The position numbers and the translations under genes are program-made. From positions 62,542 to 126,541 of the forward strand of contig CALMWF010000047.1 in assembly GCA_937873445.1 (NCBI GenBank): 64,000 nt of DNA. The letters are read 5' to 3'. Shown here in pieces: positions 34,607 through 43,301 of this stretch (positions are counted from its first letter, which is position 1; the number at the start of each line of letters is the position of its first letter). Source of the DNA: an uncultured Alphaproteobacteria bacterium. Lineage in GTDB: Bacteria; Pseudomonadota; Alphaproteobacteria; Rhizobiales; Aestuariivirgaceae. The notes below the pieces were generated by a model. That model was not told where the DNA came from and made no database searches. It saw only the letters and a program-made list of their open reading frames with translations.

Positions 34607-36340
34607 ATGCGGCAAGTTCTGAACATTTTCTTCAAGGCCGAAGGCACCAAGCCCTGGCTGGTGCTGCTCGGCCTGCTGCTGGCCGGCATGGCCGAGGCGC
34701 TGGGCATGACCACGCTGCTGCCCGCTGCCGCGGCCATCCTCGACCCGACTTCGGCCGGAACCGGCATTGGCGCCACCATCCGCGGCGTCATCGAGCGGCT
34801 GGGCATCACGCCCACGGTTGGCTCCATGCTGGCCATCATTGTTGGCCTCATGCTGTTCCGGGCCATCCTGTCCTTTGCCGCCATGGTCTATGCCGGCATG
34901 ACCGCGGCCCGCGTTTCCATCAACCTGCGCCGCCGCCTTATTGCCGCCCTGTTCAACGCCCGCTGGCGCTTCTATTCCGATCAGCGCAGCGGCCGCATGG
35001 CCAACGCCATCAGCAACGATGCCACCCGCGCCGGGGACGCCTATAATCTGGCGGCCGCCCTGACGGCCAACATCTTCCAGCTTCTCGCCTATGCGGTGGT
35101 GGCGCTGCTGGTGGACTGGCGCGTCGCCCTGGTGGGCTTCTTCTCCGGCTCCCTCATGGCGCTGGCCACCGGCTGGCTGGTGCGCCTGTCAAAGCGCTCC
35201 AGCTACAAGCAGACCGACCGCCAGTCGCAGTTGACCGGCGACATGGTGGACATGATCACCAACATCAAGGCCCTCAAGTCCATGAACCGCTACGGCTTCA
35301 TGATCGACGGGCTGAGCCAGCAGTTGCACCGTCTGAAGCGCACACTGGTCACCCTGCAACTGGCCAAGCATGGCGTGTCCTATGGCAATGATGCGCTGGT
35401 CGCCGTGCTGATCGCCTTTGGCGCCTGGCTGATGCATGTCTACTGGCACAAGACCTTGCCGGAAATGGTGGTGATGGGCATTGCCTTCGTCCAGATCGTC
35501 TCCAGCGTCTCCAAGTTCCAGAAGCAGCTGAACACCGCCATCCAGATGGAAAGTGCCTTCATCCGCACCGAACAGCTGATCGCCGGAGCCGAGGCCGAAC
35601 GTGAGGTGCTGACTGGCACGGCAGCGCCCCACCTCGGCACCGGCGCGCGCTTTGCCAATGTCAGTTTCGGCCATGGCGATGCCCCGGTGGTGAAGAACGT
35701 GAGCTTTGCCATTCCGGCCGGCCAGATCACCGTGCTGCAGGGACCGTCGGGGGCGGGCAAGACCACCCTCATTGATCTGCTCATCGGCCTCCATCTGCCG
35801 CAAGCGGGTGACATCTTCATCGGCACCGATGCCATCCAGACCGTGGACCTGAAGGCCTGGCGCCAGCGCATCGGCTATGTGCCGCAGGAGCTGGTGCTGT
35901 TCCATGACACCATCCGCACCAACATCACCCTGGGCGATCCGTCCCTCGGCGACGAGGCGGTGCGGGCCGCCCTCGAACAGGCCGGTGCCACGGATTTCAT
36001 CGCCTCGCTGCCGCATGGCCTCGACACGGTGGTGGGCGAAATGGGCGGCAAGCTGTCGGGCGGCCAGCGCCAGCGCATTTCTCTGGCCAGGGCACTGGTC
36101 AAGCAGCCTGAACTGCTCATCCTTGATGAAGTGACCAGCGCCCTCGACCCCGAGGTTGAAGCCGCCATTGTGGCCAACATCTCGGAATTGCGCGGCCGCT
36201 ACACCATCATTGCCATCACCCACCGTCCGGCCTGGACCGCCATTGCCGATCAGCTCTATCAGGTGCAGGCTGGCCATGTGCGCCCGGTTGCCACCCAGCG
36301 CACGCCCAGATCTGCCAGCAAACGAAAGCCGCGCCCGTGA
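34607..36340 (+). CDS. ABC exporter, fused permease-ATPase, first gene of the sphingolipid-type operon
   Basis: 577 residues. Type-1 exporter membrane domain with about six helices (residues ~12-300), then a nucleotide-binding domain: Walker A GPSGAGKTTLIDLL, Q-loop YVPQELVLFHD, signature KLSGGQRQRISLARAL, Walker B LLILDEVTSALD and H-loop AITHRP. Half-transporter acting as a homodimer, of the MsbA/lipid-exporter kind by layout. Its stop overlaps the next start (GTGA, 36337-36340), so it is coupled to the GNAT acyltransferase; this suggests a lipid or lipid-linked substrate, by inference. Confidence 0.9.
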   Translation: MRQVLNIFFKAEGTKPWLVLLGLLLAGMAEALGMTTLLPAAAAILDPTSAGTGIGATIRGVIERLGITPTVGSMLAIIVGLMLFRAILSFAAMVYAGMTAARVSINLRRRLIAALFNARWRFYSDQRSGRMANAISNDATRAGDAYNLAAALTANIFQLLAYAVVALLVDWRVALVGFFSGSLMALATGWLVRLSKRSSYKQTDRQSQLTGDMVDMITNIKALKSMNRYGFMIDGLSQQLHRLKRTLVTLQLAKHGVSYGNDALVAVLIAFGAWLMHVYWHKTLPEMVVMGIAFVQIVSSVSKFQKQLNTAIQMESAFIRTEQLIAGAEAEREVLTGTAAPHLGTGARFANVSFGHGDAPVVKNVSFAIPAGQITVLQGPSGAGKTTLIDLLIGLHLPQAGDIFIGTDAIQTVDLKAWRQRIGYVPQELVLFHDTIRTNITLGDPSLGDEAVRAALEQAGATDFIASLPHGLDTVVGEMGGKLSGGQRQRISLARALVKQPELLILDEVTSALDPEVEAAIVANISELRGRYTIIAITHRPAWTAIADQLYQVQAGHVRPVATQRTPRSASKRKPRP

Positions 36341-37470
36341 CCGTCACCATCCGTGAAGTCCGCAGCCGGGCCGACAGGATCGCCTTCCTCAAGGTGCCCT
36401 TCGCCCTCTACCGCAATGACCCCAACTGGGTGCCGCAACTGTTCTTCGAGCGCCTGGAACATCTGAGCGAGAAGAAGAACCCCTATTTCGACCATGCCGA
36501 GGCACAGCTGTTCATCGCCGAACGCCAGGGCAGCGCCGTGGGCCGCATCTCCGCCCAGATCGACCGGCTGCACCTTGAGCGCTACAACGACGCCACCGGC
36601 CAGTTCGGCTTTCTCGAGGCCGAGGACGACCCGCAGGTTTTTGCCGCCCTGTTTGCCGCCGCCGAAAACTGGCTGCGGGCGCGCGGCATCCGGCGTGTGC
36701 AGGGGCCCTTCAGCTTCTCCATCAATGACGAAGTGGGCCTGCTCATCGACGGTTTCGATACACCCCCCAACATCATGATGGGCCACGCCCTGCCCTATTA
36801 CCGGCAGCGCGTGGAGGAAAAGGGCTTCACCAAGGCCAAGGACGTCATTGCCTATTACTATGACGCCCATGCCAAGCTGCCGCCGGTTGTTGAAAAGGTT
36901 TTCACCCGCGCCATGGCCTCGCCCGACATATCGGTCAGGCCCATCGACATGAAGAACCTGAAGCGCGACCTGGCCATCATCATGGACATCTTCAATGATG
37001 CCTGGTCGGACAACTGGAACTTCGTGCCCTTCACCCAGCGCGAACTGGAAGCACTCGGCACCAATCTGAAGATGCTGGTGAAGCCGGAATATGTCTCCAT
37101 CGTGAATTACAAGGGCGAGCCCGCCGCCATGGCGGTGACCCTGCCCAATCTCAACGAATGGATTGCCGGACTGAACGGCCGCCTTCTGCCCTTCGGCTGG
37201 GCCAGGCTGCTGCGCGAAGTGATCCGCAAGCGGCCGCGGACCGGGCGCATGCCGCTCATGGGCGTGCGCAAGAAATACCAGTCGGGCCTGCTCGGCTCAT
37301 CGCTGGCCATTGCCGCCATCAAGACCGTCAATGACTATCACTACGGCCGCGGCACCCGCGCCGGAGAGGTGGGCTGGGTGCTGGAGGACAACACCGCCAT
37401 GCGCCACATCATCGAAACCCTCGACAGCAAGCCCTACAAGACCTACCGCGTGTTTGAAAAGGCCCTGTAA
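36337..37470 (+). CDS. bcerS: GNAT-like acyltransferase, bacterial ceramide synthase candidate
   Basis: 377 residues, much longer than ordinary GNATs. N-terminal half: FLKVPFALYRNDPNWVPQL, YFDHAEAQLFIAERQGSAVGRI, WLRARGIRRVQGPFSFSINDEVGLL, GFDTPPNIMMGHALPYY; second half IIMDIFNDAWSDNWNFVPFTQREL and C-terminal GWVLEDNTAMRHIIE. In Caulobacter a GNAT-type enzyme encoded in the ceramide locus N-acylates 3-ketosphinganine (bCerS). Same size class and same position relative to spt, so I assign it as the ceramide synthase, from context and resemblance. GTG start, coupled to the ABC gene. Confidence 0.72.
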   Translation: MTVTIREVRSRADRIAFLKVPFALYRNDPNWVPQLFFERLEHLSEKKNPYFDHAEAQLFIAERQGSAVGRISAQIDRLHLERYNDATGQFGFLEAEDDPQVFAALFAAAENWLRARGIRRVQGPFSFSINDEVGLLIDGFDTPPNIMMGHALPYYRQRVEEKGFTKAKDVIAYYYDAHAKLPPVVEKVFTRAMASPDISVRPIDMKNLKRDLAIIMDIFNDAWSDNWNFVPFTQRELEALGTNLKMLVKPEYVSIVNYKGEPAAMAVTLPNLNEWIAGLNGRLLPFGWARLLREVIRKRPRTGRMPLMGVRKKYQSGLLGSSLAIAAIKTVNDYHYGRGTRAGEVGWVLEDNTAMRHIIETLDSKPYKTYRVFEKAL

Positions 37471-38309
37471 TGGCAGAGCATTCCTGGCAGGCGCTGGTGC
37501 TGGCGGCGGGCCGCGGCCCCGATGACCCCATGGCGCGCGCCTATGCCATCACCCACAAGGCCGGCCTGATGCTGGCGGGCAAGCCCATGCTGCTGCATGT
37601 GGTGGAGGCGCTGCGCCATTCCCCCGGCATTGCCGGCATTACTGTGGTCATTGAGAATGAGGCGCTGCTCAACGCCATTCTGGGGCCAGACCGGGGCGAC
37701 GTTGCCTTTGCCCCCGCCATGGCCTCCGCCCCGGCCTCCGCCATGGCGGCCATGCGCACCCTTGCCTATCCGGTGCTCATCACCACCGGCGATCATGCCC
37801 TCCTCACCCCGGCCATGATTGCCTGCGTGCTGGAACAGGCCGAGCGCAACGAGGCCGATGTCGGTGTGGCCCTGGCCACCGCTGAGACCATCACCGAACA
37901 TTGGCCGGAAACCCGGCGCACCTATTTCGCCCTCGGCCCCGACCGCGTTTCCGGCTGCAACCTCTTTGCCATCCGCCACCCGCGCGGCCTGAAGCTGCTT
38001 GACCGCTGGCAATATCTCGAAGGCGTGCGCAAGAAGCCGTGGCGTCTGGTGGCCGCCTTCGGCATGAAGCCGCTGTGGCTCTTCCTCACCGGCCGGATCA
38101 ATCTGGACCGCGCCTTCCGGCTGGTCGGACAGCGCCTCGGCCTCACCATCCGGCCCATTCTCATGCCCTTTGCCGAAGCGGCCATGGATGTGGACAAACC
38201 GTCCGACAAGGACCTGGCAGAACAGATCCTGCTGGCCCGCGCAACCGCTGACGTCGATGCCGATCAGCACGAGTCTGATCCGCTTTCCCCGCCCGCGCCA
38301 AACCGCTAA
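37470..38309 (+). CDS. MobA-like nucleotidyltransferase
   Basis: 279 residues. NTP-transferase opening WQALVLAAGRGPDDPMARAYAITHKAGLMLAGKPMLLHVVEAL: an enlarged version of the L-A-A-G-x-G...K-x-L-x-x-x-G-x-P loop, with ITTGDHALLTPAMI carrying the metal-binding Asp. Members activate sugars, polyols or amino alcohols as NDP/CDP derivatives. Its ATG overlaps the previous stop by one base (TAATG). In this operon it may prepare the head group used by the CDP-alcohol enzyme, but that is inference. Confidence 0.78.
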   Translation: MAEHSWQALVLAAGRGPDDPMARAYAITHKAGLMLAGKPMLLHVVEALRHSPGIAGITVVIENEALLNAILGPDRGDVAFAPAMASAPASAMAAMRTLAYPVLITTGDHALLTPAMIACVLEQAERNEADVGVALATAETITEHWPETRRTYFALGPDRVSGCNLFAIRHPRGLKLLDRWQYLEGVRKKPWRLVAAFGMKPLWLFLTGRINLDRAFRLVGQRLGLTIRPILMPFAEAAMDVDKPSDKDLAEQILLARATADVDADQHESDPLSPPAPNR

Positions 38310-38344
38310 AAGCGGAACTCCGATTCAACCCGCATCCGCGCCCC

Positions 38345-39262
38345 GTGATCTTCACCCTCGCCCAGCTTTCCGACGTTCATCTCGGCCCCCTGCCCAGGGG
38401 CGCCATCTGGCGCGACTTCTCGCCCAAGCGGATCATCGGCGGCGCCTCCTGGCTGTTCAACCGGCAGCACATGCATGTGCCGGAAATTGCCGCCGCCCTG
38501 CGCGCCGACATCATGGCCGCCCGGCCTGATCACATCGCCCTCACCGGCGATCTGGTCAACATTGCCGCCCCGGCGGAATTTCCCCGCGCCGCCCAATGGC
38601 TTCAGGACTTTGCCCCCCCGGCCGACCTGTCCTTCATTCCCGGCAATCACGACACCTATGTGCCGGTTTACTGGGAACGCGGCCTGAAAGTGCTGGAACC
38701 GTGGATGAAGGGGGACATGACCGTGGCCAATGCGGTCATTTCGCCGCTTCTGGCCACACCCTTTCCCTATGTCCGGCTGCGCCGCAATGTGGCCCTCATC
38801 GGCCTGTCCACCGCCGTGCCCCAGTCGCTGCGCAAGGCCGGCGGCAGCCTGGGGCCGGGGCAGATTGCGGCGATGGCCCACCTGCTCCGCCAGCTGCGCG
38901 AGCGCGGCTATTACCGCGCCGTGATGATCCATCATCCGCCGCTGCCCGGCCAGAACAGCCCGCGCAAGGCCCTGACCGACGCCGAAGCCTTCACCGAGGT
39001 GCTCATTGCCGAGGGTGCCGAACTGGTGCTGCACGGCCACAATCACCGCGCCATGAACACCCCCCTGGCGGGCCGCCACGGCCCGGTGCCGGTCATCGGC
39101 GTGCCGTCGGCCTCCATGGTGGAGGGCGGCGTGCGCGATCCGGCTGCCTGGAACCGCTACACCATCGAACGCCGTGACGGCCGCTGGCACACAGAGGTTT
39201 CGGTGCGCCGCTGGCATGCCGCCTCGGCCAGCCTGGTGGATGCCGACAGCTTCCAGCTTTGA
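38345..39262 (+). CDS. Calcineurin-like metallophosphoesterase
   Basis: 305 residues from a GTG. All metal motifs are present: LSDVHLG, LTGDLVN, PGNHDTY, MIHHPPL and HGHNHR. Family members hydrolyse phosphomonoesters or diesters, including UDP-diacylglucosamine (LpxH/LpxI-like function) and other phospholipid intermediates. It is embedded in the sphingolipid operon, so a lipid-phosphate or nucleotide-lipid substrate is plausible but unproven. 35-base gap from the nucleotidyltransferase gene. Confidence 0.85.
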   Translation: MIFTLAQLSDVHLGPLPRGAIWRDFSPKRIIGGASWLFNRQHMHVPEIAAALRADIMAARPDHIALTGDLVNIAAPAEFPRAAQWLQDFAPPADLSFIPGNHDTYVPVYWERGLKVLEPWMKGDMTVANAVISPLLATPFPYVRLRRNVALIGLSTAVPQSLRKAGGSLGPGQIAAMAHLLRQLRERGYYRAVMIHHPPLPGQNSPRKALTDAEAFTEVLIAEGAELVLHGHNHRAMNTPLAGRHGPVPVIGVPSASMVEGGVRDPAAWNRYTIERRDGRWHTEVSVRRWHAASASLVDADSFQL

Positions 39263-39293
39263 TCCCGCCGCCCGACCGGCTACACTCCCCCCG

Positions 39294-39737
39294 ATGAACC
39301 CCACCCTGGAAAAATTCGGCTATCCCGGCAGTGTGCTGCTTGAGCTTGCGCACTGGGTGGTGCTGCTGCGCCCGGCCCAGGCCACGCTGGGAGCACTTGT
39401 TCTCGGCGCCAGGTCCCACGCCCGCAGCTTTGCCGCCCTGCCGCCAGAGGCACATGCCGAACTGGCCACCGCCAGCCGCCGCATCGAGGCGGCCCTGGCC
39501 GCCTTCCGGCCCCATGACCGCCTCAACTATCTGATGCTGATGATGGTCGATCCGGAGGTTCACTTTCACGTTCTGCCGCGCTATGCCACCGTACAGAATT
39601 TCAACGGCACGGCCTTTCCCGACCCCGGCTGGCCCGGCCTGCCCGACCTCAAATCCGCCCCGGTCTTGACCGAGGCTCAGCGCCTTGACCTTCACCGCGC
39701 CCTGGCGCACGCCTTCACCGCAACCGCCAGAGCCTGA
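39294..39737 (+). CDS. HIT-like protein with altered histidine triad
   Basis: 147 residues. HIT fold: VVLLRPAQATLGALVLGARSHARSFAALPPEAHAELATASRRIEAAL, NYLMLMMVDPEVHFHVLPRY. In the usual H-x-H-x-H-x-x motif the first His is Glu here (E-V-H-F-H-V-L-P-R), while the catalytic middle His and the third His remain. HIT proteins act as nucleotidyl hydrolases or transferases on AMP/ADP-type or NDP-linked substrates, which fits an operon of nucleotide-activated lipid enzymes. Start ATG at 39294; 31 bases after the phosphoesterase. Confidence 0.78.
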   Translation: MNPTLEKFGYPGSVLLELAHWVVLLRPAQATLGALVLGARSHARSFAALPPEAHAELATASRRIEAALAAFRPHDRLNYLMLMMVDPEVHFHVLPRYATVQNFNGTAFPDPGWPGLPDLKSAPVLTEAQRLDLHRALAHAFTATARA

Positions 39738-39741
39738 CCCC

Positions 39742-40962
39742 GTGCTGAAAACCCTCGACCGCTACATTCTGCGACAGGTGGCCACGCCGCTCACGGCGGC
39801 ACTGGCCATTGGCCTGTCCATGATGCTGGCCGAGCGTCTGGTGCGCCTGCTCGATGTCACCCTGGGCAAGAACAATTCCTTCGGCGTGGTCTTCGAGATG
39901 CTGGGCTATCTGGTGCCCCACTATCTCGCCACGGCCATTCCCGCCGCCCTGTTCCTTGGCCTGCTGCTGGGCTTCAACCGCCTGTCCAAGAACAGCGAAA
40001 TCACCGCCGCCCTGGCCTCCGGCGTGGGGCTGCACCGCCTGGCCCGTCCGGCCATTCTGCTGTCGGTCGCGTTCCTCGGCCTGTCGCTGGCCGTCTATGG
40101 CTGGCTCAAGCCCATCTCCTACTATGCCTACCGCTCGGTGCTGTTCAACGTGAAGAACGTCGAAATCTTCTATCTGGCCGAGGAAGGCGTGTTCATGCAG
40201 TCCGGCAGCCGCACCTTCATTCTCGACAAGCTCGACCACGCCACCAACACCTTCGAGCGCATCTTCCTGTTCGACTACAAAGGCCCCGGCGGCTCCGAAA
40301 CGCTCACCGCCACCAACGGCCAGCTCATTCCCGTGCCGGGTGAAAAACGCCCGGTGCTGCGCCTCGAAAACGGCCACCGCCTGGTCATCAACCGCTGGCC
40401 CACGCTGGACGAGAATGCCCCCCCGCCCGTGGCCGAAACGGGCGCCTTCGGGCAGATTGACACGCCGCTGGGCAAGCTTGATCTCAAGGCCTTCCGGCCG
40501 CGCGGCCAGGACGAGCGCGAATTGACCCTGCCCGAACTCTACCAGAAGCTTGACGCCCCGCCCACCGACGCCACGCCCCAGTCCATGCGCGCCGAATTCC
40601 ACAAGCGTCTGGTCAGCATCCTGTCCATGCTGATCCTGCCCTTCCTTGCCATTCCCTTCGCCATCGGCGACAGCCGCAGCCCGCGCAGCTACCGTATCGG
40701 CGTGGCCCTTGTCATTCTCATCGCCTATCACGAAATCATCGAGCAGGGGGCCATTGCCATCAAGGCCTCGGGCGCGCCGCCGCTGCTGGCCGTCTGGCTG
40801 CCTTTCGTGCTGCTTGCCAGCTTTGCGTTGTGGCGCTTCCGCGAAGCCTGCATTCACCTGCGCAGCGGCCGCCTCGATGCCATCCTCGAAACGGTCTACA
40901 GCCGGATCAGCCCCTACTGGAAAAGCTTCCGCCGCCGCATTGACTGGGAGGCCGAGGAATGA
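39742..40962 (+). CDS. lptF: LptF-like permease (lipid export), embedded in sphingolipid operon
   Basis: 406 residues from a GTG at 39742. LptF/LptG family: RYILRQVATPLTAALAIGLSMMLAERLVRLLD, LGYLVPHYLATAIPAALFLGLLLGFNRLSKNSEITAALASGVG, beta-jellyroll periplasmic region (~110-280), then the C-terminal helices LILPFLAIPFAIGDSRS. In the canonical system LptF and LptG move LPS from the inner membrane to LptA with the ATPase LptB. Here they sit with ceramide genes rather than with lptD/surA/pdxA/ksgA, so they may be a paralogous pair. Stop overlaps lptG start (ATGA). Confidence 0.85.
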   Translation: MLKTLDRYILRQVATPLTAALAIGLSMMLAERLVRLLDVTLGKNNSFGVVFEMLGYLVPHYLATAIPAALFLGLLLGFNRLSKNSEITAALASGVGLHRLARPAILLSVAFLGLSLAVYGWLKPISYYAYRSVLFNVKNVEIFYLAEEGVFMQSGSRTFILDKLDHATNTFERIFLFDYKGPGGSETLTATNGQLIPVPGEKRPVLRLENGHRLVINRWPTLDENAPPPVAETGAFGQIDTPLGKLDLKAFRPRGQDERELTLPELYQKLDAPPTDATPQSMRAEFHKRLVSILSMLILPFLAIPFAIGDSRSPRSYRIGVALVILIAYHEIIEQGAIAIKASGAPPLLAVWLPFVLLASFALWRFREACIHLRSGRLDAILETVYSRISPYWKSFRRRIDWEAEE

Positions 40963-42032
40963 GAGTTCTCGCCTGGATGCTGACCCGCATGGTGCTGGTG
41001 CGCTTTGTCTCCATTCTCATCGGCATCAGCCTGTTCGTGCTCACCCTTGAAGTGGTCGCCTATGCCAAGGAAATCCTGGCCGCGGGCCATGGCTCCCTGG
41101 GCTTCATTTTCCACTATGCCGTGATGCGATCGCCGGCCGTGCTGGCGGTTTTCCTGCCCATGAGCCTGCTGCTGGCCATGCTGCTCACCATGACCGAACT
41201 GTCCTACCGCAACGAACTGACCGCCATCTGGGGGGCGGGCGTGTCGCCGCTGCGCATTGTCTCCATGCTGCTGCCGGTTGCCATCATCACCGGCGGCATG
41301 CTGTTCCTGCTCAACAATTATGCCGCGCCCGCCGCCGCCCCCACCCTGCGCGCCTGGGGCATTGCCGACTATGCCGACAAGAAGGTGCAACTGGGCGAGA
41401 AGGATCCGCTGTGGATGCGCTCCGGCCCCGACATTCTGCGCGCCGCCGCCGCCAACGATGACGCCACCACCCTTGAGGATGTGGTGATTTTCCGGCGCGA
41501 TGCACAGGGCCTGCTGCATGAGCAGATCTTTGCCAAGACCGCCCATCTCGAGGGTGACCGCTGGAACCTGTCCGATGTCACCATCTACACGCGCTTCAAC
41601 CTGCCGCCCAACCGGCTGGCCACCCTGATCTATTCCGGCGCCATGAAACCGGCCGCCGCCGGTGCCCGCTCCGGTGATCCGGAGGAAATGACCCTGAGCG
41701 ACCTCAGCTATTTCATCAGCAATGCCGGTTTTGGCGTGCGCCCGGTCTGGGTCTATCAGACCTGGTGGCACAAGCGCCTGACCGCGCTGCTCACCACCAT
41801 CGCCATGATCGCGCTTTGCATTCCGCTGGCCTCGCACTTCCGGCGCGGCGGCGGCATTGGTGTTCTGTTTGCGGCCGGCGTCGGGCTGGGCTTCATCTAT
41901 TTCATCATCGACGGCATTGCCATGTCCGTGGGCGAACTGGGCTTTGTCACACCCTGGCTCGCCGCCTGGATGCCCACGCTAGTCTTTGCCCTTCTGGCGG
42001 TGGCCATGTCGCTCCGCGCCGAACGGGTCTGA
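40959..42032 (+). CDS. lptG: LptG-like permease, partner of the preceding LptF-like protein
   Basis: 357 residues. YjgP/YjgQ family pattern: RMVLVRFVSILIGISLFVLTLEVV, PAVLAVFLPMSLLLAMLLTMTELSYRNELTAIWGAGVSP, a periplasmic beta domain (~115-235) and three C-terminal helices ending LVFALLAVAMSLRAERV. No ATPase gene (lptB) is adjacent, so it would use a shared LptB or another ATPase. Coupled to lptF by a 4-base overlap; the CDP-alcohol enzyme gene follows 3 bases after its stop. Confidence 0.84.
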   Translation: MRVLAWMLTRMVLVRFVSILIGISLFVLTLEVVAYAKEILAAGHGSLGFIFHYAVMRSPAVLAVFLPMSLLLAMLLTMTELSYRNELTAIWGAGVSPLRIVSMLLPVAIITGGMLFLLNNYAAPAAAPTLRAWGIADYADKKVQLGEKDPLWMRSGPDILRAAAANDDATTLEDVVIFRRDAQGLLHEQIFAKTAHLEGDRWNLSDVTIYTRFNLPPNRLATLIYSGAMKPAAAGARSGDPEEMTLSDLSYFISNAGFGVRPVWVYQTWWHKRLTALLTTIAMIALCIPLASHFRRGGGIGVLFAAGVGLGFIYFIIDGIAMSVGELGFVTPWLAAWMPTLVFALLAVAMSLRAERV

Positions 42033-42035
42033 GCC

Positions 42036-43301
42036 ATGGACAAGACTGTGAAAGCAAAAAAGAAAAAAGCCGCCAGGCCGCCTGCTGCCGCTGCCGCCGC
42101 GGGGGCGGAAACCGCCACGCCGCCCCTCGGGGAAAGCCCCGCGCCGCGCCGCGAACTCACCGGCTTTTCGCCGGTTCTGTGCCTGCTGGGCGACAGTGCC
42201 CTGCGGCTGTTTGGCCGCAGCCTGCCGGAACGCCTCAAGCTGCAATTCGCCCGCGAGGGCATCACCGCGGTGAAAACCCTGGATGAAGCCCGTGATCATA
42301 ACGGCCCCATCATTCTGGTGCGCGCCGACTGTGTGCTCGATCCGCCGCTCATTCAGGCCGTGGTGAAGCGGCCGCAGTTTGTGCTGCTGGCCAGCGATGA
42401 CAGTGCCGCCCCCCTCGCCGCCCACATCCGCAAGGACAGCCTTGACAGGGCGGTGGCCGCCCTGCAGGGAAAGGGCGTGCCCGCCGGGCTTCTGGCCCGC
42501 CGCCCCGGCGAGCTTGATGCCCAGTTCTGGAAGGCGCTGCGCAAGCGCGAGGTGCCCTATGCCCTGACCGCCACAGCCGACACCCTGAAGGCGGTGGCCT
42601 GGCGGGTGTTCATGGGCACCTACAAGGGCGCCACCGATCTTGTTACCAAGCACGTCTGGCCGCGCCCTGCCTTTCACGTCACCTCCTGGCTGGCTGAACG
42701 CGGCGTCACCCCCAACATGGTCACCACGGTCGGCGCCATCGCCACGGTGCTGGCCTTCGTGCTGTTCTGGCGCGGCGACTATGCCCTGGGCCTCATTGCC
42801 GCCTGGGCCATGACCTTTCTTGACACGGTGGACGGCAAGCTGGCCCGCACCACCCTCACCTCATCCAAATGGGGTGACGTCTTTGACCACGGCATCGACC
42901 TCATCCACCCGCCCTTCTGGTATGTGGCCTGGGCACTGGGTCTCGCTGCCTGGGGTGTGGTCTGGCCCGCCGCCACCTTCTGGTGGGTCATCGCCATCAT
43001 TCTCGGCGGCTATGTGCTGCAACGGCTGATGGAGGGCATCGCCATCAAGTGGCTGGGTCTGGAAATCCACATCTGGCGGCCCATTGATACGCTGTTCCGT
43101 CAGGTGACGGCGCGGCGCAACCCCAACCTCATCCTGCTCAGTCTGTCGGTGCTGGCGCGGCGGCCCGACTGGGGCCTGCTGGCGGTGGCGGCCTGGACCC
43201 TCATCTGCCTGGTGCTGCACGGGCTGCAACTGGCCCAGGCCCTGCGCGCCAAGGCAAAACAGGGCGGCGGTCCACTGGTGTCGTGGATGACCCGGCCATG
43301 A
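42036..43301 (+). CDS. CDP-alcohol phosphotransferase with extra N-terminal domain
   Basis: 421 residues. The first ~195 residues are an Ala/Pro/Lys-rich tail followed by a Rossmann-like region without clear catalytic motifs. Residues ~215-400 hold a CDP-alcohol phosphotransferase domain with a full motif: Asp263, Asp266-Gly267, Ala270-Arg271, Gly280, Asp284, Asp288 (D-x2-DG-x2-AR-x8-G-x3-D-x3-D). These enzymes join a CDP-activated lipid or alcohol to an alcohol or phosphate. In Caulobacter a gene at this position helps make ceramide phosphoglycerate. The likely reaction here is CDP-ceramide plus head group, by inference. Confidence 0.85.
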   Translation: MDKTVKAKKKKAARPPAAAAAAGAETATPPLGESPAPRRELTGFSPVLCLLGDSALRLFGRSLPERLKLQFAREGITAVKTLDEARDHNGPIILVRADCVLDPPLIQAVVKRPQFVLLASDDSAAPLAAHIRKDSLDRAVAALQGKGVPAGLLARRPGELDAQFWKALRKREVPYALTATADTLKAVAWRVFMGTYKGATDLVTKHVWPRPAFHVTSWLAERGVTPNMVTTVGAIATVLAFVLFWRGDYALGLIAAWAMTFLDTVDGKLARTTLTSSKWGDVFDHGIDLIHPPFWYVAWALGLAAWGVVWPAATFWWVIAIILGGYVLQRLMEGIAIKWLGLEIHIWRPIDTLFRQVTARRNPNLILLSLSVLARRPDWGLLAVAAWTLICLVLHGLQLAQALRAKAKQGGGPLVSWMTRP

